Shown one piece after another: positions 35,702 to 43,970 of a DNA stretch of 64,000 nucleotides. Position 1 is the stretch's first letter, and each line of letters opens with the position of its first letter. The notes beneath the pieces were generated by a model. It had not been told where the DNA came from. It worked only from the letters and a program-made list of their open reading frames with translations, and ran no database searches. The stretch spans positions 1,240,001 to 1,304,000 of the forward strand of contig NZ_AP022610.1 of the NCBI RefSeq assembly GCF_010729665.1, written 5' to 3'. The translations under genes and the position numbers were made by a program. Origin of the DNA: Mycolicibacterium madagascariense (lineage in GTDB: Bacteria > Actinomycetota > Actinomycetes > Mycobacteriales > Mycobacteriaceae).

Positions 35702-36145
35702 GTGCCCACGTACACGCCGAAGGCGGGTGACACCACGCGCACGTGGTATGTCGTCGACGCCACCGACGTGGTCCTCGGCCGGCTCGCCGTCGCAGTGGCA
35801 ACACTGTTGCGCGGCAAGCACAAGCCGACGTTCACGCCCAATGTCGACGGTGGCGACTTCGTCATCGTCATCAACGCCGACAAGGTCGCCATTGGCGCCG
35901 ACAAGTTGGCCAACAAGTACGCCTACCGCCACTCGGGCTACCCCGGCGGTCTGCGTCGGCGCACCATCGGCGAGATGATGGCGCGCAACCCCGAGAAGGT
36001 CGTCGAGAACGCGATCGTCGGCATGCTTCCGCACAACAAGCTGAGCCGTCAGGTGCAGAAGAAGCTGAAGATCTACGCCGGGTCCGAGCATCCGCACGCG
36101 GCCCAGCAGCCCGTTCCGTTCGAGATCAAGCAGGTGGCCCAGTGA
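35702..36145 (+). CDS. rplM: 50S ribosomal protein L13
   Basis: 147 residues from the GTG at 35702, exactly the length of M. tuberculosis RplM, with AGAGAGAAGAAGG upstream. Typical uL13 sequence: [38 protein letters not shown] and [11 protein letters not shown]. Overlaps rpsI by 4 bp (GTGA). Confidence 0.97.
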   Translation: MPTYTPKAGDTTRTWYVVDATDVVLGRLAVAVATLLRGKHKPTFTPNVDGGDFVIVINADKVAIGADKLANKYAYRHSGYPGGLRRRTIGEMMARNPEKVVENAIVGMLPHNKLSRQVQKKLKIYAGSEHPHAAQQPVPFEIKQVAQ

Positions 36146-36666
36146 CCGAGACGACTGACGTGAACGAGACCCCCGACATCGACGACGCCGAGATCGCCGC
36201 GCCCGAGGGCGCCGAGACCGTCGACGTGGTCGAGACCGCGCAGGGCGACGACGCCCCCGCGCGCGAGCCGCTGCTGCTCGACCGCCCCGTCCAGACCGTC
36301 GGCCGCCGCAAGGAGGCCGTGGTGCGCGTGCGTCTGACGCCCGGCACCGGCAAGTTCATGCTGGACGGCCGCAGCCTGGAGGAGTACTTCCCGAACAAGG
36401 TGCACCAGCAGCTCATCAAGGCGCCGCTGGTGCTCGTCGACCGGCTCGACAGCGTCGACATCTTCGCCCACCTCGATGGTGGCGGCCCCTCCGGACAGGC
36501 CGGTGCGCTGCGTCTGGCAATCGCCAGGGCGCTCATCATCGTGCAGCCCGAGGATCGCCCGCCGCTGAAGAAGGCCGGCTACCTCACCCGTGACCCGCGG
36601 GCCATCGAGCGCAAGAAGTACGGACTCAAGAAGGCCCGCAAGGCGCCTCAGTACAGCAAGCGCTGA
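36142..36666 (+). CDS. rpsI: 30S ribosomal protein S9
   Basis: 174 residues from the GTG at 36142. An acidic N-terminal extension of about 45 residues ([19 protein letters not shown]) precedes the uS9 core ([20 protein letters not shown] ... [28 protein letters not shown]). The basic C-terminal end reaches the decoding centre. The acidic extension is longer than in many bacteria but common in actinobacteria. Confidence 0.97.
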   Translation: MTETTDVNETPDIDDAEIAAPEGAETVDVVETAQGDDAPAREPLLLDRPVQTVGRRKEAVVRVRLTPGTGKFMLDGRSLEEYFPNKVHQQLIKAPLVLVDRLDSVDIFAHLDGGGPSGQAGALRLAIARALIIVQPEDRPPLKKAGYLTRDPRAIERKKYGLKKARKAPQYSKR

Positions 36667-36742
36667 TCCTCAGTACCGTTCGACTGCGAGCGTGCGCGTC
36701 AGTTCCTTGGCGCGCACGCTCGCGGCGTATCTAGGAGGGGCA

Positions 36743-38077
36743 TTGGGTCGACTCTTCGGCACCGACGGCGTGCGCGGTGTCGCCAACACCGATCTGACCG
36801 CCGAATTGGCGTTGGCGCTGGGATCGGCGGCGGCGCGCCGGCTCGGCACCACCGGCGGGCAGCGCAGGGTGGCCGTCGTCGGACGCGATCCCCGCGCCAG
36901 CGGCGAGATGCTGGAGGCGGCCGTGATCGCGGGCATCACCAGCGAGGGCGTCGACGTGCTGCGGGTCGGCGTGCTGCCGACCCCTGCGGTCGCCCATCTC
37001 ACCGGCGTGTACGGCGCGGAGTTCGGCGTGATGATCTCGGCGTCGCACAACCCGATGCCCGACAACGGCATCAAGATCTTCGGCCCCGGTGGGCACAAGC
37101 TCGACGACGACGCCGAGGACCGCATCACCGAATTGCTCGGCGCCGGCCCGGGTCGTCGTCCCGTCGGCGCGGGCATCGGCCGGGTCGTCGATCCCGACGA
37201 CGCCCTCGACCGCTACCTGCGGCACGTGGGCACCGCGGCGAACGCCTCCCTCGAGGGCCTGACGGTCGTGGTCGACTGTGCGCACGGCGCCGCGTCGCTG
37301 GCGGCGCCGCTCGCGTACCGCGCGGCAGGCGCCACCGTCGTCGCGATCAACGCAGAACCCAACGGGCTCAACATCAATGACGGCTGCGGCTCGACCCACA
37401 TGGACGTGCTGCGCGACGCGGTGCCGGCGCACGGCGCGCAGCTCGGCCTCGCCCACGACGGGGACGCCGACCGCTGCCTGGCCGTCGACGCCGACGGCAA
37501 CGTCGTCGACGGCGACGCGATCATGGTCATCCTCGCGATGGCGCTGCGCGACGCCGACGAGTTGGCCTCGAACACGTTGGTCGCCACGGTCATGAGCAAT
37601 CTCGGTCTGCACATCGCGATGCGCGAGGAGGGCATCGAGGTGCGGACCACCGCGGTCGGTGACCGCTACGTGTTGGAGGAGTTGCGAGCCGGGGACTACT
37701 CGCTCGGCGGCGAGCAATCCGGTCACATCGTGATGCCGTCGCTCGGGACCACCGGCGACGGGATCGCCACCGGACTGCGGTTGATGTCGCGGATGGCGCA
37801 GACCGGGTCGAGTCTGGCCGCGCTGGCCGCGCCGATGCACACGCTGCCGCAGGTCCTGATCAACGTCGAGGTCGCGGACAAGGCAACCGTCGCCGAGGCG
37901 CCGTCGGTGCAGACCGCGGTCGCGCAGGCCGCCGCCGAACTCGGCGACACCGGCCGAATCCTGTTGCGGCCCTCGGGAACCGAGCAGGTGGTCCGGGTGA
38001 TGGTCGAGGCCGCCGACGTCGACACCGCACGCCTGGTGGCCGCCAGGGTCGCCGACTCGGTCAGCGAGCAGCGCTGA
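36743..38077 (+). CDS. glmM: Phosphoglucosamine mutase
   Basis: 444 residues from a TTG at 36743, supported by AGGAGGGG just upstream and the conserved N-terminus [14 protein letters not shown]. Phosphoserine loop [13 protein letters not shown], metal loop HDGDADRC, sugar loop GEQSGHI and C-terminal [14 protein letters not shown]. It converts glucosamine-6-P to glucosamine-1-P for UDP-GlcNAc. GlmS, which makes its substrate, lies 21 kb downstream, after the accessory block. Confidence 0.95.
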   Translation: MGRLFGTDGVRGVANTDLTAELALALGSAAARRLGTTGGQRRVAVVGRDPRASGEMLEAAVIAGITSEGVDVLRVGVLPTPAVAHLTGVYGAEFGVMISASHNPMPDNGIKIFGPGGHKLDDDAEDRITELLGAGPGRRPVGAGIGRVVDPDDALDRYLRHVGTAANASLEGLTVVVDCAHGAASLAAPLAYRAAGATVVAINAEPNGLNINDGCGSTHMDVLRDAVPAHGAQLGLAHDGDADRCLAVDADGNVVDGDAIMVILAMALRDADELASNTLVATVMSNLGLHIAMREEGIEVRTTAVGDRYVLEELRAGDYSLGGEQSGHIVMPSLGTTGDGIATGLRLMSRMAQTGSSLAALAAPMHTLPQVLINVEVADKATVAEAPSVQTAVAQAAAELGDTGRILLRPSGTEQVVRVMVEAADVDTARLVAARVADSVSEQR

Positions 38078-38097
38078 GCGGTCGCGGGATCGGCCAA

Positions 38098-38131
38098 TGC
38101 AACCTCACTGCAACGTTGGACCACCTAGCGT
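38098..38131 (+). promoter_or_regulatory. glpK promoter with TGCAAC direct repeat
   Basis: TGCAAC at 38098-38103 and again at 38109-38114 (11-bp period), then 11 bp and a -10-like TAGCGT at 38126-38131. The same arrangement precedes the luxR gene and the dehydratase operon, so an activator overlapping the -35 position is inferred. Confidence 0.65.
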
Positions 38132-38176
38132 GTGTGACGACAGGCACACCGGTAGCGGGTAAGCGAAGGAGCACCG

Positions 38177-39694
38177 TTGACTGAGTTCGTCGCTGCGATC
38201 GACCAGGGGACCACGAGTACCCGGGCCATGATCTTCGACCACGACGGCGCGGAGGTGGGCCGCCACCAGCTCGAGCACGACCAGATCCTGCCGCAGGCGG
38301 GCTGGGTCGAGCACAACCCGGTCGAGATCTGGGAGCGCACGGCGTCGGTGCTGACGTCGGTGTTGAACAAGACCAAGCTGCAGCCGACGGACCTCGCTGC
38401 ACTCGGCATCACCAATCAGCGTGAGACGGCACTGGTCTGGGACCGCAAGACGGGCAGGCCCTACTACAACGCGATCGTCTGGCAGGACACCCGCACCGAC
38501 CGCATCGCCTCGGCGCTGGACCGCGACGGCCGCGGTGACGTCATCCGTCGCAAGGCCGGTCTGCCGCCCGCCACGTACTTCTCCGCGGGCAAGGTGCAGT
38601 GGATCCTCGAGAACGTCGACGGCGTACGCGAGGCCGCCGAGCGCGGCGATGCGATCTTCGGGACCAGCGACAGCTGGGTGGTCTGGAATCTGACCGGCGG
38701 TCCCCGCGGCGGCGTGCACGTCACCGACGTCACCAATGCGAGCCGCACGATGCTGATGGACCTGGAGACACTGGACTGGGACGACGAACTGTTGTCGTTC
38801 TTCGACATTCCGCGTTCGATGCTGCCGCGCATCGTGCCCTCGTCCTCACCCGAGCCCTACGGCACGACCCTCGACACCGGCCCGGTCGGGGGCGAGGTGC
38901 CCGTGACCGGCATCCTCGGCGACCAGCAGGCCGCCATGGTGGGCCAGGTGTGCCTGGCGCCGGGGGAGGCGAAGAACACCTACGGCACCGGCAACTTCCT
39001 GCTGCTGAACACCGGGGAGAAGATCGTCCGTTCCGAGAACGGGTTGCTCACCACCGTCTGCTACCAGTTCGGGGACGCGAAACCCGTGTACGCCCTTGAA
39101 GGTTCGATCGCCGTCACCGGATCGGCGGTGCAGTGGCTGCGCGATCAGCTGGGCATCATCAGCGGCGCCGCGCAGAGCGAGTCGCTGGCCCGCCAGGTCG
39201 ACGACAACGGCGGGGTGTACTTCGTGCCGGCGTTCTCCGGGTTGTTCGCGCCGTACTGGCGTTCCGATGCCCGGGGCGCGATCGTCGGCCTGTCGCGCTT
39301 CAACACCAACGCCCACGTGGCCCGCGCGACGCTGGAGGCGATCTGCTACCAGAGCCGCGACGTCGTCGATGCGATGGAGGCGGATTCCGGTGTGCACCTG
39401 GAGGTCTTGAAGGTCGACGGCGGCATCACGGCCAACGATCTGTGCATGCAGATCCAGTCCGACGTGCTCGGCGTCGACGTGAGCAAACCCGTCGTGGCGG
39501 AGACCACCGCGCTCGGCGCCGCCTATGCGGCGGGTCTGGCCGTGGGGTTCTGGGACGACCCCGACGACCTGCGCGCCAACTGGCAGGAGGACACGCGGTG
39601 GACGCCGTCCTGGGACGACGACCAGCGCGCCGCGGGCTATGCGGGATGGCAGAAGGCCGTGCAGCGGACGCTGGATTGGGTCGACGTCTCCTGA
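38177..39694 (+). CDS. glpK: Glycerol kinase
   Basis: 505 residues from a TTG at 38177 (AAGGAG 10 bp upstream). FGGY-kinase signatures: [48 protein letters not shown] and [14 protein letters not shown]. It phosphorylates glycerol to glycerol-3-phosphate. Here it heads a block with a GlpF aquaporin and a B12-dependent dehydratase, and its promoter shares the TGCAAC repeat with them, so it appears to belong to a glycerol/diol regulon. Confidence 0.96.
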   Translation: MTEFVAAIDQGTTSTRAMIFDHDGAEVGRHQLEHDQILPQAGWVEHNPVEIWERTASVLTSVLNKTKLQPTDLAALGITNQRETALVWDRKTGRPYYNAIVWQDTRTDRIASALDRDGRGDVIRRKAGLPPATYFSAGKVQWILENVDGVREAAERGDAIFGTSDSWVVWNLTGGPRGGVHVTDVTNASRTMLMDLETLDWDDELLSFFDIPRSMLPRIVPSSSPEPYGTTLDTGPVGGEVPVTGILGDQQAAMVGQVCLAPGEAKNTYGTGNFLLLNTGEKIVRSENGLLTTVCYQFGDAKPVYALEGSIAVTGSAVQWLRDQLGIISGAAQSESLARQVDDNGGVYFVPAFSGLFAPYWRSDARGAIVGLSRFNTNAHVARATLEAICYQSRDVVDAMEADSGVHLEVLKVDGGITANDLCMQIQSDVLGVDVSKPVVAETTALGAAYAAGLAVGFWDDPDDLRANWQEDTRWTPSWDDDQRAAGYAGWQKAVQRTLDWVDVS

Positions 39695-39723
39695 CGTCGA
39701 CTGTGAGACACAGTGATTGAGTC

Positions 39724-40476
39724 ATGACCGTCGGGCTGCTGTGTGCTCTGCCCGAGGAGCTGACGCATCTCGGGGTGGCACTGGCCGACGCCCGTGCGAC
39801 CGAACTCGCGCACGTGCGCTTCGACGAAGGCACCCTGGACGGGCACCCGGTAGTGCTGGCCGGCGCCGGGATGGGCAAGGTCAACGCCGCCGTCGTGACG
39901 ACGCTGCTCATCGAGCGCTTCGGCTGCCGCGCGGTCGTCCTGTCGGGTGTCGCGGGTGGCCTCGACCCGACCCTGCACGTCGGCGACGTCGTGGTGGCCA
40001 ACCGGGTGATCCAGCACGACGCGGGGCTGGTCGAGGACGACACCCTGCGCCGGTATCAGGCCGGCCACGTCCCCTTCATCAATCCCACTGAGGCACTCGG
40101 CCATTCGATGGATCCGGAGCTGCTGGCCACCATCCGGGCGCGCCTCGACGGGATGGTGCTGCCTGCGCTGCCCGCGGCTGCGGGCGGTGCAGACCGGCCG
40201 CCGCGGATCGCCTACGGCACGGTGCTCACCGGTGACCAGTACGTGCACTGTGAGACCACGCGCCAGCGGTTGGTCCGCGAACTGAACGGGCTCGCGGTGG
40301 AGATGGAGGGCGGCGCCGTCGCTCAGGTGTGCGAGACGTTCGGCATCCCCTGGGTCGTCGTGCGCGCCCTGTCGGATCTGGCCGGCCACGACTCGTCGCT
40401 CGACTTCACCGCGTTCGCACACGGCGTGGCCGCGATCTCGGCGCGGCTGGTCCGGGCGCTCGTCCCCGTGTTGTAA
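39724..40476 (+). CDS. mtnN: 5'-methylthioadenosine/S-adenosylhomocysteine nucleosidase
   Basis: 250 residues. PNP/MTAN fold: GLLCALPEEL at the start, GAGMGKVNAA, VLSGVAGGL, the substrate motif AVEMEGGAVAQV and catalytic Asp in VRALSDLAG. Cleaves MTA/SAH (and 5'-deoxyadenosine in known enzymes). AdoCbl-dependent enzymes can release 5'-deoxyadenosine when they inactivate, so a clean-up role for the nearby dehydratase is an attractive inference. It follows glpK by 29 bp and may be co-transcribed. Confidence 0.9.
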   Translation: MTVGLLCALPEELTHLGVALADARATELAHVRFDEGTLDGHPVVLAGAGMGKVNAAVVTTLLIERFGCRAVVLSGVAGGLDPTLHVGDVVVANRVIQHDAGLVEDDTLRRYQAGHVPFINPTEALGHSMDPELLATIRARLDGMVLPALPAAAGGADRPPRIAYGTVLTGDQYVHCETTRQRLVRELNGLAVEMEGGAVAQVCETFGIPWVVVRALSDLAGHDSSLDFTAFAHGVAAISARLVRALVPVL

Positions 40477-40495
40477 CCCAAATGCGCGCAGCGCG

Positions 40496-40900
40496 TTAGG
40501 AATTCAGCGCCGCAAGGCCTGCCTCGGCGACCGACACGTCCTGGTCGACGCTGCCCGCACTGACCCCGATCGCCCCCACCACGACACCGTCGACGGTCAG
40601 TGGGATGCCGCCGCCGAAGATGACCATGCCGCCGGAGGTCTGCTCGAGGCCGTACAGCTCGGCGCCCGGTTGCACCAGCGGCATGAGCGCACTCGTCGGC
40701 GCGTTCATCAGAATGGACGTCCGCGCCTTGCGGATCGAGATGTCGATGCTGGCCTTGATCGCACCGTCCATGCGCACGAACGCCACCAGGTGACCGCCGT
40801 CGTCGACCACGGCGATGTTCATCGGCTGGCCGATCTCGCGCGCCTTCGCCGTGGCGGCGTCGACCACGGAGGTGGCGGTGGACAGGGTGATGGCAGTCAT
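40496..40900 (-). CDS. GlcG/HbpS-family (DUF336, PduO C-domain-like) protein
   Basis: 134 residues from the ATG at 40900 (GAGAGG upstream). Typical motifs: NIAVVDDGGHLVAFVRMDGA, SIRKARTSI, GGGIPLTVDGVVVGAIGVSAGSVDQDVSVAEAGL. The family includes HbpS (heme binding), GlcG, and the C-terminal domain of PduO, and is often found beside diol/glycerol dehydratase genes. A binding role for heme or a corrinoid is possible but unproved. It converges with mtnN. Confidence 0.85.
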   Translation of the reverse strand: MTAITLSTATSVVDAATAKAREIGQPMNIAVVDDGGHLVAFVRMDGAIKASIDISIRKARTSILMNAPTSALMPLVQPGAELYGLEQTSGGMVIFGGGIPLTVDGVVVGAIGVSAGSVDQDVSVAEAGLAALNS

Positions 40901-40940
40901 GGCTGGGCCTCTCAAACTATCGGCGGTGCAAGGTCTTTGG

Positions 40941-40969
40941 CCGGCGGCGGATTTCCGCTGAGCCGCCGG
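40941..40969. other. GC-rich inverted repeat between GlcG-like gene and glpF
   Basis: CCGGCGGC at 40941-40948 pairs with GCCGCCGG at 40962-40969, 13-nt loop, followed on the + strand by GTTTC. It lies 41-70 bp upstream of the GlcG-like start and about 200 bp before glpF. It could be a terminator/attenuator on the + strand or an operator; I cannot choose. Confidence 0.4.
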
Positions 40970-41165
40970 GTTTCAGGTTACGTTGCGGTGCCGCGCCATA
41001 CCCCGGTAGCGCGAAGACTATCCAAAAGCTGACCGCGCGATCAGGTAATGAGCGGGGTCAGCCGAAACCACCCCTCGACGGCCCCACCGGCGACGACACT
41101 CGTCGGGCAGGCTCGGTGAATTCTGGCCCGGCCGCGTCCACGAGGCTCGCGAGAGGGTGTGGTCA

Positions 41166-41876
41166 GTGTCGAACATCGACATCTTCATCTGGGAATTCCT
41201 GGGCACGACGGTGCTCTGTCTCCTCGGCAACGGCTCGGTGGCGGCGGTCGTACTGAAGAACTCCTACTCCCATGGCGGAGGTGGGGACTGGCTGATCATC
41301 GTGTTGGGCTGGGGTTTTGGCGTGTTCGCCGGCGCGAGCGTGGCCGGACCGTCGGGGGCGCACATCAATCCGGCCGTGACGCTGGCCGTCGCCATCTCCG
41401 GTGGCATCCCGTGGTCGTCGGTCCCCGTGTACTGGGCTGCGCAGATGCTTGGGGGCATCGTCGGCGCCTCGCTGTGCTGGGCGGCGTTCAAGTTGCAATT
41501 CGATGCCATGGACGACAATTCGGGCACCCGCGGCATCTTCTGCACGTCACCGTCGGTGCGCAGGTTCCGCTGGAACATCGTCACCGAGATCATCGCCACC
41601 TTCGTGCTGGTGCTGTGGATCCTGACCGACCCGAAGTCCAACCAGTCGCTGGGCTATGCGGCGGTGTCGTTCGTCGTGATCACCATCGGGTTCGGGCTGG
41701 GTGGGCCCACGGGGTACGCGATCAATCCCGCCCGGGATCTCGGACCGCGCATCGCCTACTGGTTCCTGCCGATCCCGGGCAAGGCCGGTCCGGACTGGCG
41801 GTACTCGTGGGTGCCGGTACTCGGCCCGCTGCTCGGCGCTGCCGCGGCGGCGGGCCTGTCGCTGGTGCTGCCCTAG
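41166..41876 (+). CDS. glpF: Aquaglyceroporin, GlpF family
   Basis: 236 residues from the GTG at 41166 (GAGAGG 9 bp upstream; GTG 41157 is the alternative). Two NPA boxes: AHINPAVTLA and YAINPARDLGPR, the Asp after the second being the glycerol-facilitator mark. Six membrane helices. It should let glycerol or 1,2-propanediol diffuse in for GlpK and the dehydratase. It ends in a 4-bp overlap with the convergent luxR gene. Confidence 0.92.
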   Translation: MSNIDIFIWEFLGTTVLCLLGNGSVAAVVLKNSYSHGGGGDWLIIVLGWGFGVFAGASVAGPSGAHINPAVTLAVAISGGIPWSSVPVYWAAQMLGGIVGASLCWAAFKLQFDAMDDNSGTRGIFCTSPSVRRFRWNIVTEIIATFVLVLWILTDPKSNQSLGYAAVSFVVITIGFGLGGPTGYAINPARDLGPRIAYWFLPIPGKAGPDWRYSWVPVLGPLLGAAAAAGLSLVLP

Positions 41877-42598
41877 ATGCGGCCGCGCAGCGCCGCGGAC
41901 ACCAGCGCCGCGCGCTTGTGCACGCCGAACTTGTCCATGATGTTGTGCAGGTGGAACTTGACGGTGGCCTCGGAGATGAACAGGTCGGTGGCGATGGCCC
42001 GATTGTCCAGGCCCTCGGTCAGCAGCGCGAGCACCTCCTTCTCCCGCCGCGTGAGGATGCCCGCGTAGTCGGCTTCGACCGCGCGTTCGCGCGAACGCAG
42101 TTCTGCGATCAGGGTGTTGGCGCTGTGGGCGTCCAGCGCGGTCTGACCGTCGAGGACCCTGGCGACGGCGCTCAGGAGCTCCGCCGACGACGACCGGCGG
42201 TCGACGATGGCGTCGGCGCCCGCGTGGATCAGGTCCAGTGTGCCCGCGGGGGACTCCTCGCCGTCGATGACGACGACGATCCGGGGGACCGGATCGAGCC
42301 CGGCGACCAGGTCGGCCAGGGCCGCACCGCGGTGCACGTCGACGACCAGGAGGTCGGGGCGCAGCGCCCGCAGCCGGTCGCCGAGGTCGGCGGTGTGGCG
42401 AAGATCGCCGAGCAGTCGCACGCCGTCGGCCTGTGCCAGCACGTGCACCAGCCCGTGCAGGAGCAGTTCGTCGTTCATCACGAACACCGTGCGGGCGCGC
42501 GGCAGGACGCCGAGAGTCGTTGCAGCAGAAGTAGTTTCGCGAGATGGAACGGCGTCCGGCTCGCGCTCGGACGCGTAGTGCGGTCGTGACCAACCCAT
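41873..42598 (-). CDS. NarL/LuxR-family response regulator
   Basis: 241 residues from the ATG at 42598 (MGWSRPHY), preceded by GGACGGAG. Receiver-like domain (VFVMNDELLLHGLVHVLAQADGVRLLG ... DLLVVDVH with the phospho-acceptor Asp), then a GerE helix-turn-helix: LTRREKEVLALLTEGLDNRAIATDLFISEATVKFHLHNIM. No sensor kinase gene is nearby, so it is an orphan, or ligand-sensing. Its own promoter carries the TGCAAC repeat, making it the prime candidate for the protein that binds the three such promoters. Confidence 0.88.
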   Translation of the reverse strand: MGWSRPHYASEREPDAVPSRETTSAATTLGVLPRARTVFVMNDELLLHGLVHVLAQADGVRLLGDLRHTADLGDRLRALRPDLLVVDVHRGAALADLVAGLDPVPRIVVVIDGEESPAGTLDLIHAGADAIVDRRSSSAELLSAVARVLDGQTALDAHSANTLIAELRSRERAVEADYAGILTRREKEVLALLTEGLDNRAIATDLFISEATVKFHLHNIMDKFGVHKRAALVSAALRGRI

Positions 42599-42629
42599 GT
42601 TCGACTCCGTCCTGCCGGTCAGCGGGCGA

Positions 42630-42663
42630 ATGCTAACGCCCGATGCGTTGCAGCGACGTTGCA
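42630..42663 (-). promoter_or_regulatory. luxR promoter with TGCAAC direct repeat
   Basis: Read on the - strand: TGCAAC (42663-42658), 5 bp, TGCAAC (42652-42647), 11 bp, TAGCAT (42635-42630). Identical geometry to the glpK and dehydratase promoters, 32-65 bp before the regulator's ATG. Suggests autoregulation. Confidence 0.65.
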
Positions 42664-42667
42664 AAAC

Positions 42668-43390
42668 TCAGCGCGTGGCGAGCACGCAGTCCTGACACAG
42701 CCCGCCCCCGGGGGCGCGGTAGAACAGGCAGCAGCTCCGACGCACGAAGCGGCCGTCGGTGACGTGCGCGGTGCCCCGCAGCGGATCGGTTCTCAGCAGG
42801 TCCGCCACCAGGGCCCGGCCCGCGTGTTCGAGGTCGGGGCGCGTCATCGCGAGCACCGTCACCGCGCCGTTGGCCGCGGAGCTGGCGTTGCCCCAGCTGA
42901 TTCGGGGTGACAGTCCCACCGCGGCGGCCAGCGTGTCGGTGAGCGGGCCCACCAGGCAGGCGAGCACCGAGGTGGCGATGGCGTCGGCCGCGCGCTCGGC
43001 CGCCGGCGCCCAGTGCGGACCGGCGAGCCCGAACCGCGGTGCGTGCCCGTCGCTGCCCAGCCAGCGGACCGACGTCTCGGTCAGCAGGGGCACGCGGGCG
43101 CCGAGCGTCGCGGCCCCGAGCACCGGCGACAGCAGCCTGGCCACGACACCCATCTGGAACGACGACGCCGCCATCCGCCGCGGGACGAGGCCGGTCTCGC
43201 ACGCCATCGATGCGGCGATCGCGCCCCGCGTGCGGTCGACGAAGTCCCGCACCACCGCCTCGTCGGCCAGCAGTGCCGCCACGTCCTGGCCCGCCCCGGC
43301 CGCCACCGTGGGCAGGGCGAAGTACGGGCCCAACGCCGCAGTTCGCGTGAGCAGCGCGGCGCCGTCGAACGGCAGTGGGGTCTCGGTCAT
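42668..43390 (-). CDS. FhuF-type (2Fe-2S) reductase-like protein
   Basis: 240 residues from the ATG at 43390 (MTETPLPFDG). The C-terminus has RRSCCLFYRAPGGGLCQDC, a perfect CCx10CxxC motif, the 2Fe-2S site of FhuF ferric-siderophore reductases. The upstream part is alpha-helical with a central domain (ARVPLLTETSVRWLG, GNASSAANGAVTVLA). FhuF reduces ferric siderophores, but no siderophore genes are here; the gene stands divergent from the dehydratase operon and across the TGCAAC box, so reduction of cobalamin for re-adenosylation is a reasonable alternative. Confidence 0.82.
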   Translation of the reverse strand: MTETPLPFDGAALLTRTAALGPYFALPTVAAGAGQDVAALLADEAVVRDFVDRTRGAIAASMACETGLVPRRMAASSFQMGVVARLLSPVLGAATLGARVPLLTETSVRWLGSDGHAPRFGLAGPHWAPAAERAADAIATSVLACLVGPLTDTLAAAVGLSPRISWGNASSAANGAVTVLAMTRPDLEHAGRALVADLLRTDPLRGTAHVTDGRFVRRSCCLFYRAPGGGLCQDCVLATR

Positions 43391-43420
43391 GGTGGCGCCC
43401 ACGCTAGCGGTCCGATTCGC

Positions 43421-43454
43421 TGCAACGTCGTTGCAACGTGACGTCAGCCACAAT
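43421..43454 (+). promoter_or_regulatory. Dehydratase promoter with TGCAAC direct repeat
   Basis: TGCAAC at 43421-43426 and 43432-43437 (5-bp gap), 11 bp, then CACAAT at 43449-43454 as -10. Same spacing as at glpK and luxR. It lies between the FhuF-like gene and the dehydratase operon, 76-109 bp before the first ATG. Confidence 0.65.
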
Positions 43455-43529
43455 GAGCGCGACGGGACCGACAGGTCACGTGTGCGGACGTCGGGTGACC
43501 GAGAGCCACCCCTCACCCCTTGGAGCAGC

Positions 43530-43970
43530 ATGACGCAACCGACCCTCGATCCCGCGGTGGACTACCCGCTGAGCGTCCACCGCAGGGATCTGCTCTTCAC
43601 CCCCACCGGCAAGTCGATCGACGAGATCACCATGGAGGCCGTGGTCTCCGGTGAGGTCCAGGCGACCGATCTGCGCATCACGCCGGACACGCTGCGGTTG
43701 CAGGCCCAGGTGGCGGAGAAGGACGGGCGCACGCAGTTGGGGGCCAACCTGCGGCGGGCCGCGGAGATGACCGCGCTCAGCGACGAGCGCGTGCTGCAGA
43801 TCTACAACGCGCTGCGCCCCAACGCGTCGAGCCGGGCCGAATTGGAGTCGATCGCCGACGAATTGGAGTCGCAGTACGACGCCACGCTGCTCGCGGCACT
43901 CGTCCGCGAGGCCGCCGACGTCTACGAGCGCCGCGACATCCTCGCGGAGAACGAACAGGAGCAGTCATGA
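43530..43970 (+). CDS. pduE: Glycerol/diol dehydratase small subunit
   Basis: 146 residues. Contains DYPLS, FTPTGKSIDEITMEAVVSGEV, DLRITPDTLRLQAQVAE, NLRRAAEM and IYNALRPNASSRAELESIADELE, aligning along its length with PduE/DhaB3. Unusually it is the first, not the last, of the three subunit genes. The ATG at 43530 follows TTGGAG. It overlaps the large-subunit ATG by 4 bp. Confidence 0.92.
   Translation: MTQPTLDPAVDYPLSVHRRDLLFTPTGKSIDEITMEAVVSGEVQATDLRITPDTLRLQAQVAEKDGRTQLGANLRRAAEMTALSDERVLQIYNALRPNASSRAELESIADELESQYDATLLAALVREAADVYERRDILAENEQEQS

Noticed and set aside
35702..36145. Possible L13 leader regulatory RNA
   Set aside because: A leader of about 130 nt exists, but I could not recognise a defined autoregulatory structure in it.
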